From the NCBI GenBank assembly GCA_002311915.1, contig DCAF01000019.1:309-22635 (forward strand): a DNA stretch of 22,327 nucleotides, given 5' to 3'. The stretch is from Sulfurovum sp. UBA1140 (lineage in GTDB: Bacteria; Campylobacterota; Campylobacteria; Campylobacterales; Sulfurovaceae). This document shows positions 15,062 through 20,545 of the stretch, one piece after another (the first letter of the stretch is position 1; each line of letters opens with the position of its first letter). Made by a program: the position numbers and the translations under genes. The notes under the pieces were generated by a model that worked only from the letters and a program-made list of their open reading frames with translations, had not been told where the DNA came from and ran no database searches.

Positions 15062-17014
15062 ATGCTTAATCAGTTGATTAAAGGCTCTATTATGTTGGTA
15101 ATAATCTTTATTATTGCCCTCTTTGCTGCATTTATCTATGCGTACAATGAGATACAACTTGATATGGATAAAATCGTTAACTACCGTCCAAAAACCTCTT
15201 CGGTTATTTTAGACCAAAATGGTGACAAAATTGCCAATATTATGGATGGACGACACCGTCTTTATGCCAAATATGATGAGATGCCAGGGTATCTTATTGA
15301 AGCCCTTGTTGCCATTGAAGATACCCGATTTTTTGAACATGAGGGGGTTAACCCTGATGCCATTATTCGTGCTACCATTCGTAACTTTAAAGCAGGGGGA
15401 AAAGTAGAAGGAGGAAGCACCATTACCCAACAGTTGGTTAAAAAAATTCTGCTTTCACCTAAAAAGAGCTACACACGAAAGATAAAAGAGGCAATTTTAG
15501 CAATGAAGGTCGAAGAGAAGCTTACCAAAGAGGAGATACTAGAGCGTTATCTTAATGAGATCTCTTTTGGTAGTGGATATTTTGGGGTGAAAACTGCCTC
15601 TAAAGGTTTTTTTCATAAAGAGCTTTCAGAATTAACCCTTAAAGAGGCTGCTTTGTTGGTTGGTCTGCCCAATGCCCCTTCTAAATTTAACCCCATCCGT
15701 CATTTTGATAGAGCATTAAAACGTGCCAATACCATCTTGACCCGAATGAAAAAAATTGGGTGGATTTTAGAAGAGGATTATCTTAAAGCCATTAAAGAGA
15801 CACCAAAAATTTATAAGGGAACCCTAACACAAAACATTGCTCCTTATGTTACCGACGAGGTCGTAAGACGACTTAAAAAAGAGTTCAAAGATATTAAAAC
15901 AGGTGGGTACACCATCTATACCACCATTGATATGGAGCAACAGAAAATAGCACGAGAGGCTCTAAGATACGCCCATAGAAAAATTGTTAAAAAACAGAGA
16001 GAGAACGTTAAAACAACCACCCTTAATGGTGCATTATTAGCAGTAGACAACGAAACAGGAGATATTAAAGCGATGGTCGGAGGTGTTGATTATAAAAAAT
16101 CTGCCTTTAACCGTACCACGATGATGACCCGACAACCAGGTTCTGCTTTTAAACCTTTTTTGTATCAAGTTGCCTTAGATTTGGGTTACAATCCTGCCAC
16201 AGAGCTGACCGATGTGGCAAGAACCTTTCAATATTATAAAAATGGTCAACGAATGATTTGGCGACCTAAAAATTATGAGAGTAACTTTGTAGGATTTATC
16301 AAACTGCGTGAAGCCCTTGTACACTCAAGAAACCTTGCCACCATTAACTTGGTAACAGAAGTGGGTATGCAACGTATTTTTGAAAAACTTAAACCCCTTA
16401 ATATTCCCCATATTCCACAAGATATGTCCATCTCATTAGGTAACCTTGGTCTTAGCCCCGTGAAGATGGCTCAAATTTACTCTGCCTTTGCTAACGGGGG
16501 GCATATGATTGAACCTCGACTGATTTCAAAAGTATTGTCACGAAATGGTACGGTTATATATGAAGCAAAAAATTTAGAAATTACCGACTTTACTAAACCC
16601 GAACAAGCCTACTTAATGACCGATATTTTAAAAGATATTGTTACACGAGGAACAGGACGAAATGCACGGGTAGCAGGAGTTGAATTGGTAGGAAAAACAG
16701 GAACCACCAACAAAAATGTAGATGCATGGTTCTGTGGATACTCTCCTAGTACCGAAGTAATTGTCTGGATGGGAAGAGACAACAACAAACCCATTGGACG
16801 GGGTGGCACAGGTGGTGGTACATCAGCTCCAGCATTTTCATACTTTTTTACAGAGCTTTACAAACTCTACCCCAATTTACCAAGAAAGTTTAAAGTCCCA
16901 AAAGGGGTTTATAACTCTAGAAATGGGGTAAAAACAGAACTCTATACCGACATATCACCACTTCCAACCCGAACAGAAACCTCAACTGCCGAAGAGTTCC
17001 CTGACCTATTTTAG
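15062..17014 (+). CDS. pbpA: Class A penicillin-binding protein 1A
   Basis: A 650-residue bifunctional murein synthase: glycosyltransferase plus transpeptidase, anchored by one helix at about 8-28. The GT51 domain shows A-I-E86-D-T-R-F-F-E-H-E-G (catalytic glutamate E86) and G-G-S-T-I-T-Q-Q at 117-124. The transpeptidase domain shows S361-A-F-K364 (active serine S361), S422-R-N424 and K545-T-G547. Length is typical for Campylobacterota PbpA (about 640-660) and shorter than E. coli PBP1A, which has an extra OB domain. It has its own promoter, although maf and alaS lie upstream. It converges with bcp across a palindrome-rich 211-bp gap. Confidence 0.94.
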   Translation: MLNQLIKGSIMLVIIFIIALFAAFIYAYNEIQLDMDKIVNYRPKTSSVILDQNGDKIANIMDGRHRLYAKYDEMPGYLIEALVAIEDTRFFEHEGVNPDAIIRATIRNFKAGGKVEGGSTITQQLVKKILLSPKKSYTRKIKEAILAMKVEEKLTKEEILERYLNEISFGSGYFGVKTASKGFFHKELSELTLKEAALLVGLPNAPSKFNPIRHFDRALKRANTILTRMKKIGWILEEDYLKAIKETPKIYKGTLTQNIAPYVTDEVVRRLKKEFKDIKTGGYTIYTTIDMEQQKIAREALRYAHRKIVKKQRENVKTTTLNGALLAVDNETGDIKAMVGGVDYKKSAFNRTTMMTRQPGSAFKPFLYQVALDLGYNPATELTDVARTFQYYKNGQRMIWRPKNYESNFVGFIKLREALVHSRNLATINLVTEVGMQRIFEKLKPLNIPHIPQDMSISLGNLGLSPVKMAQIYSAFANGGHMIEPRLISKVLSRNGTVIYEAKNLEITDFTKPEQAYLMTDILKDIVTRGTGRNARVAGVELVGKTGTTNKNVDAWFCGYSPSTEVIVWMGRDNNKPIGRGGTGGGTSAPAFSYFFTELYKLYPNLPRKFKVPKGVYNSRNGVKTELYTDISPLPTRTETSTAEEFPDLF

Positions 17015-17225
17015 GTTCTTGGGGATTTCTTATTATTTTAGCTTATTATAAATATAATAAAGAGAAAACAACTCCTACTTTTTCACTATTGTGACCAACT
17101 CTTTAACTACAATACACCCATTAGAAAAAGGGCAAGACTGAAGCCATCTGTATATTTGGAATCGGAAGGCTCTGCCTCCGTGGTTCGGGCGTAAACGCTC
17201 CGATTCCGAAAATTTCAACTTTTCC
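17015..17225. other. Convergent gap with AT palindrome and structured element
   Basis: Between the class A PBP and bcp stop codons. An AT-only inverted repeat (TTATTATA/TATAATAA, 17043-17060) comes first and could weakly help termination. After it lies a HEARO-like region ending in a strong GC-rich three-way palindrome (listed separately). No coding frame is convincing. Confidence 0.5.
17067..17207 (+). ncRNA. HEARO-like RNA relic / REP-like structured palindrome
   Basis: The 3' part is a three-way structure: outer stem GGAATCGGA (17158-17166) with TCCGATTCC (17199-17207), enclosing hairpins AGGC-TCT-GCCT and GCGTAAACGC. Directly 5' is AAGCCATCTGTATATTTG (17141-17158), close to AAGCATCTGTATCATTG at 2531-2547 in the omega-RNA scaffold. 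AACAACTCCT at 17067-17076 recalls that RNA's 5' end (CAATAACTCCTC). This suggests a second, ORF-less and partly decayed HEARO-type RNA. The alternative is a REP/RAYT-type palindrome acting as a bidirectional terminator. The palindrome is certain; the family is not. Confidence 0.45.
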
Positions 17226-17693
17226 TTAATTTTGCATCTCTAAAAGCTTTGCTTTCACGGCATCAACATGCCCCTTCACTCGAACTTTTTCCCATTTAAA
17301 TGCCAACCTTCCATCAGGAGCAATCAGAAATGTGCTTCGTACCACTCCCATATACTCTTTTCCCATAAACTTTTTAAGTTGCCAAATACCAAAGCTTTTA
17401 CACAACTCTTTATTTTCATCGGCAAGTAGGGTAATCTTTAATTTTTTCTTCTCGATAAAGTTTCTATGTTTTTTAGGAGTGTCTGGACTTACTCCTAAAA
17501 TAATGGCATCTAAGTCTCTAAAATCTGGCAGGGCATCGGTAAATTCACACGCCTCTTTGGTACACCCTGGGGTGTTATCTTTTGGGTAAAAGTAAAGCAC
17601 AACCCATCGACCTTTAATATCACGAAAACAGATCTCCTCTTCGTCTTGGTTTGATGCACAAAATTCGGGTGTAAGTTCTCCAATTTCTAACAT
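17226..17693 (-). CDS. bcp: Thioredoxin-dependent peroxiredoxin Bcp
   Basis: A 155-residue atypical 2-Cys peroxiredoxin (Bcp/PrxQ) that reduces hydrogen peroxide and organic hydroperoxides using thioredoxin. The active-site segment T-P-G-C44-T-K-E-A-C49-E-F gives the peroxidatic C44 and the resolving C49 five residues later, the PrxQ pattern. R-S-T-F-L-I further on carries the conserved arginine. Length is standard. AGGAG lies 7 nt before the ATG and a -10 box TATACT lies at 17719-17724. The oxidative-stress role is family knowledge; no partner gene is adjacent. Confidence 0.95.
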   Translation of the reverse strand: MLEIGELTPEFCASNQDEEEICFRDIKGRWVVLYFYPKDNTPGCTKEACEFTDALPDFRDLDAIILGVSPDTPKKHRNFIEKKKLKITLLADENKELCKSFGIWQLKKFMGKEYMGVVRSTFLIAPDGRLAFKWEKVRVKGHVDAVKAKLLEMQN

Positions 17694-17718
17694 GGATACT
17701 CCTTTAATATTTCTAAGA

Positions 17719-17724
17719 AGTATA
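17719..17724 (-). promoter_or_regulatory. Probable -10 box for bcp
   Basis: Minus-strand TTTAGCTATACT, about 26 nt before the bcp ATG at 17693, in the 43-bp gap after the porin gene. Confidence 0.45.
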
Positions 17725-17736
17725 GCTAAATGGGAT

Positions 17737-19203
17737 TTAAAACAGGTAGTTTATCTCGAATCGAAGTTCAGTATATGAAGAGTCAGGTTTTAAGCTACCA
17801 TCGATGGCTATCGTATCACTTTTGCCATCAATAAATGCCATTCTTATTTTAGCATAAAGGTTCGGAGTGAAGAGAAAGCCTCTCTTCACTAAATTTATTG
17901 TAAAAATTTTCTTGTCACTTGAAACCCCTGCTTTGGCATCATCAAAATTTTGAACAGCGTAACGCATCATCAACCTTCCCCCATTGAGTAGCCCTGCTTT
18001 ATCTAAATTATAATCGGCTCGAAGCAGATAGGTATCGGTATTGGCATTCCAATTATACTGCCCCATGGCTCGAGTATATCCTGCGGTAGGAAAACCTCTC
18101 CACGGGGCTACAATATCTCCTTTATCAGCTACGCTAGAGTAGCCAAAACGTAAACTCCATGAGCGTTGAATCACATCCAATCGAGTAGCAAAAAGAGACC
18201 CATCTAAAGAGTCTGGATTATCATAACCTATTGTATTGTCTTTTAAGTTTGCTCCACCAATCGCTCCTGCTCCATTATCAAACTGAGCCATATATCGCAC
18301 CGAAGGTATAAGCTTGGTCTTCTTAAAAACAAACCGATAAGAGCCTTCAACCATCATAGAAGAGAGCAGTTCAGGCACGGCTGTATAGTTCGCATTTAAA
18401 GTTGTATTGGTAATGGCACTGTTTTTAATATCAAAAATCAGAAGCCTATCTTCTATCCCTTTTTCATTTAACCTGCTAATGGTTAAACCTTGGTGCATCG
18501 CTCCATCATCATTTTCACTCCACTTTGCATACGCATCATTAGGATTGTCTCCATAGGCTAAAACATGATGAAAGTCTGAATGGTCTTTTAATTTTTGTCG
18601 TGTCAAAATTGCTGTTTTAATCGTGGTAGAGGTGAATGATCGGTTCTCGAAAGAGACCCCTTCAAAACTGTTTGGAATCATCTTGGTATCGTTACTTTTG
18701 GTTAAAAAACTCTCAAAAAGTTGCCGACCAATTTTTACCCGATTGTGGTTACCCCGATACTCAACAAAAGCTTGTGCCAACGAGGTCAACCCCTCCTCTT
18801 TTCCTGTTGAAATATCATAACGACTTAAAGTATCTTTCCCTCCTTTATAAAACTCTAAAGACTCTTGGCTCATATTCTGCCACGGAGTCTGAGAAGTATA
18901 AAACGAAGCCCCCAATCCAAAGCCGTTAAAGTAAGCACTGTGATAGGTTAAACTTCCCCCCACGGCAACCACTTCATGGTCTCGTTCGTTATCTTTATTA
19001 TTATAAACAAAACTGTTCATACGAAACCGACCATAAAAGCGTCCATCTAAAAGCATCTTGGTCAAAGAGTCTACCTTTTTAGGAAACTCTCTGTTTTGAA
19101 TGGTCATATTACATCGTAATTTCTGTCTAAACTCTAGCTCTGTTGATGCTTCTACAAGAAGACTACTCAATAAACTCAATGCTATATAAGGTGTATAGTT
19201 CAC
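17737..19203 (-). CDS. OprD-family outer-membrane porin
   Basis: A 488-residue beta-barrel porin of the OprD type common in Campylobacterota, giving passive entry of small solutes. Seen: an N-terminal hydrophobic segment ending near V-E-A-S (about 19), a barrel start with D-G-R-F-Y-G-R-F-R (about 53-61), a V-K-I-G-R-Q-L-F motif near 156-163 typical of OprD barrels, alternating strands throughout, and a terminal phenylalanine (N-Y-L-F) for BAM recognition. The start is GTG at 19203: GGGGA lies about 6 nt upstream and the codon before it is TAA, so the frame cannot extend. The signal peptide has no lysine or arginine at its N-terminus, which is unusual. It has its own promoter. Solute specificity cannot be read. 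Confidence 0.82.
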   Translation of the reverse strand: MNYTPYIALSLLSSLLVEASTELEFRQKLRCNMTIQNREFPKKVDSLTKMLLDGRFYGRFRMNSFVYNNKDNERDHEVVAVGGSLTYHSAYFNGFGLGASFYTSQTPWQNMSQESLEFYKGGKDTLSRYDISTGKEEGLTSLAQAFVEYRGNHNRVKIGRQLFESFLTKSNDTKMIPNSFEGVSFENRSFTSTTIKTAILTRQKLKDHSDFHHVLAYGDNPNDAYAKWSENDDGAMHQGLTISRLNEKGIEDRLLIFDIKNSAITNTTLNANYTAVPELLSSMMVEGSYRFVFKKTKLIPSVRYMAQFDNGAGAIGGANLKDNTIGYDNPDSLDGSLFATRLDVIQRSWSLRFGYSSVADKGDIVAPWRGFPTAGYTRAMGQYNWNANTDTYLLRADYNLDKAGLLNGGRLMMRYAVQNFDDAKAGVSSDKKIFTINLVKRGFLFTPNLYAKIRMAFIDGKSDTIAIDGSLKPDSSYTELRFEINYLF

Positions 19204-19236
19204 TTAAATTCCCCAATTCTAACTATCTTTGGCAAA

Positions 19237-19264
19237 ATTCTACAGTGATTAGATTAGAGTTCAA
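19237..19264 (-). promoter_or_regulatory. Probable sigma-70 promoter for the porin gene
   Basis: On the minus strand TTGAAC (19259-19264), a 16-nt spacer and TAGAAT (19237-19242), placing the start of transcription about 26 nt before the GTG at 19203. One of the few places in the window with a recognisable -35 box. Confidence 0.45.
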
Positions 19265-19282
19265 TTAAGATGATACCATTCA

Positions 19283-19714
19283 TTAATAGAGTTCACTATC
19301 CCAAGAGGTTATTCCCCGTTTTAACGCCTCTTGTGCCATTAATCCTGTTCCATTAGTAGCAATTAAGTCTCTGTTTTGATTATAAATTTTAGCACTACAG
19401 ACTCCACAACTTGGGCTTCTATCTTTACCAATAAAAAGTTTAATATCGGGATGTTGATTAAAAAAGTTTTGAGCATACAGCGTAATAGGCAAAGAGAGGT
19501 TCTCATTCGTTTTATTCGAGATGGCCTCAATGGTTTGACCATTCTCTATTAAATCCATGGTCGGTCGAGGGGAACCAAACGCATCATCTTCTGGACAAAA
19601 AGGTATAATCTTATACAAAGAGAGCTTTTTCAAAAGGGTTTCATTCAGATTATCCGAGGCATCATACCTGCAAGAATGCCCCATCAGACAAGCAGAGAGT
19701 GCTACTTTTTTCAT
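19283..19714 (-). CDS. DUF523 family protein, TudS-like (thiouracil desulfidase type)
   Basis: A 143-residue DUF523 protein. TudS, a characterised member, uses a [4Fe-4S] cluster held by three cysteines to remove sulfur from 2-thiouracil. Here the likely ligands are C9 (S-A-C-L-M-G-H-S-C-R-Y-D), C40 (F-C-P-E) and C103 (R-S-P-S-C-G); C15 and C106 are extra. The N-terminal motif is almost exactly the family signature, and length matches. It begins 3 nt after the DUF420 stop codon without a good ribosome binding site, so it is probably translated by coupling. The substrate is an inference from the family. Confidence 0.88.
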   Translation of the reverse strand: MKKVALSACLMGHSCRYDASDNLNETLLKKLSLYKIIPFCPEDDAFGSPRPTMDLIENGQTIEAISNKTNENLSLPITLYAQNFFNQHPDIKLFIGKDRSPSCGVCSAKIYNQNRDLIATNGTGLMAQEALKRGITSWDSELY

Positions 19715-19717
19715 TGC

Positions 19718-20197
19718 TTATGCCATAAAGAGTATCCAATAAATACCCACCCCCGAGAATGAAGTCAATACAATACCCAAAGCTACCCTCTGCCCTGCTT
19801 TTTTATGACTGCTCGTATAGAGTCCGGGGAGTGCTTTTCTTTTTCTATCGGCTTTGGCAAAATAGAGCGTACTCATCCATAAAATCATGGTAACGGTAGC
19901 AATAATAATATGTACAATCAGCAGATAAAAGCCCACCGTCAGATTAAAAGAACTCTCTTTCATATAATATTCAAACCCACCAGCCCGATGGATACCAAAC
20001 TCAAAGTAAATCAGAATAATAGCAGTGACTGCAAACAACACACTCTGCGTTATGTGATGCAACCGATATTCTGCTTTGATTGCCAACCAAATAGACGCTC
20101 CAATTAAAAGGGGCAACAGTCCCACAATAACTACAACAATATCCATAAAATAAGGGGCTCTAGTCCCCAAGAAACCTACATCAAACATATACTCCAC
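19718..20197 (-). CDS. DUF420 family integral membrane protein
   Basis: About 159 residues with four hydrophobic segments. The pattern near the start, E-Y-M-F-D-V-G-F-L-G-T-R-A-P, a G-L-Y segment in the last third and the order of helices match DUF420 proteins, which are CtaM-like and often found near cytochrome oxidase genes; none is here. The function is not established. Start choice: the frame is open to an ATG at 20218, but this would lie only a few nt after the probable transcription start; the GTG at 20197 has AGAGGA about 9 nt upstream and fits the family's usual N-terminus; an ATG at 20188 is a third option. Forms a two-gene unit with the DUF523 gene. Confidence 0.75.
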   Translation of the reverse strand: MEYMFDVGFLGTRAPYFMDIVVVIVGLLPLLIGASIWLAIKAEYRLHHITQSVLFAVTAIILIYFEFGIHRAGGFEYYMKESSFNLTVGFYLLIVHIIIATVTMILWMSTLYFAKADRKRKALPGLYTSSHKKAGQRVALGIVLTSFSGVGIYWILFMA

Positions 20198-20218
20198 AAT
20201 CAAATTTCCTCTAACCAT

Positions 20219-20312
20219 ATTTTTTTTTAGTATAGCGTAAATTTATTACAACTAAACCGATAAATATTATAGAGAAAAATTAAAAATATCTTGTTAACAA
20301 ATCACCACACTT
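20219..20312. other. Short intergenic stretch
   Basis: AT-rich sequence upstream of the DUF420 gene. Apart from its promoter I see no gene, repeat or strong hairpin. The rest of the gap up to 20545 holds the decayed caspase-like gene. Confidence 0.5.
20229..20234 (-). promoter_or_regulatory. Probable -10 box for DUF420-DUF523
   Basis: Minus-strand CGCTATACT, with a TAAATTTAC stretch upstream. The transcription start would fall near 20222, giving a leader of about 25 nt to the GTG at 20197. Confidence 0.4.
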
Positions 20313-20536
20313 CTAGTAGATAATAAACTCAATCCGAGCAACCACAGGCTCAAATGAATCATGGGTACGTTGTCTAAATGCTCTCATCCCCACATGACTA
20401 TCTCTATCAATTTTTAACCTTCAAGGTCACTCTTTGTTCCTTGGTAGTCGCTTACTCCTACAATAAGAGCCTCTTTTTGGGCTATGGATAGGGTGGTTAA
20501 TATTACGCTTAAAACTAAAATCTTTAGTTGTTTTAT
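20313..20536 (-). pseudogene. Decayed caspase-like (peptidase C14) gene remnant
   Basis: Directly after the stop codon of the WD40-caspase gene, minus-strand codons read K-Q-L-K-I, a hydrophobic run L-S-V-I-L-T-T-L-S-I-A, then K-E-A-L-I-V-G-V-S-D-Y-Q-G-T and D-L-E-G before a TAA at 20414-20416. This is a signal peptide followed by the first strand of a caspase fold. The expected start codon is ATA (20534-20536), placed correctly after an AGGA, so a single-base loss of ATG is likely. A shifted frame then continues from about 20420 to a TAG at 20313-20315, reading K-I-D-R-D-S-H-V-G-M and ending V-V-A-R-I-E-F-I-I-Y, which looks like a real C-terminus. The whole catalytic middle is absent. Start loss, frameshift and internal deletion make it a pseudogene. 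Confidence 0.65.
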
Positions 20537-20545
20537 TTTTTTCCT

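Noticed and set aside
17043..17060. AT-only palindrome as a strong intrinsic terminator
   Set aside because: The stem has no GC pairs and no following T-run; at best it is weak.
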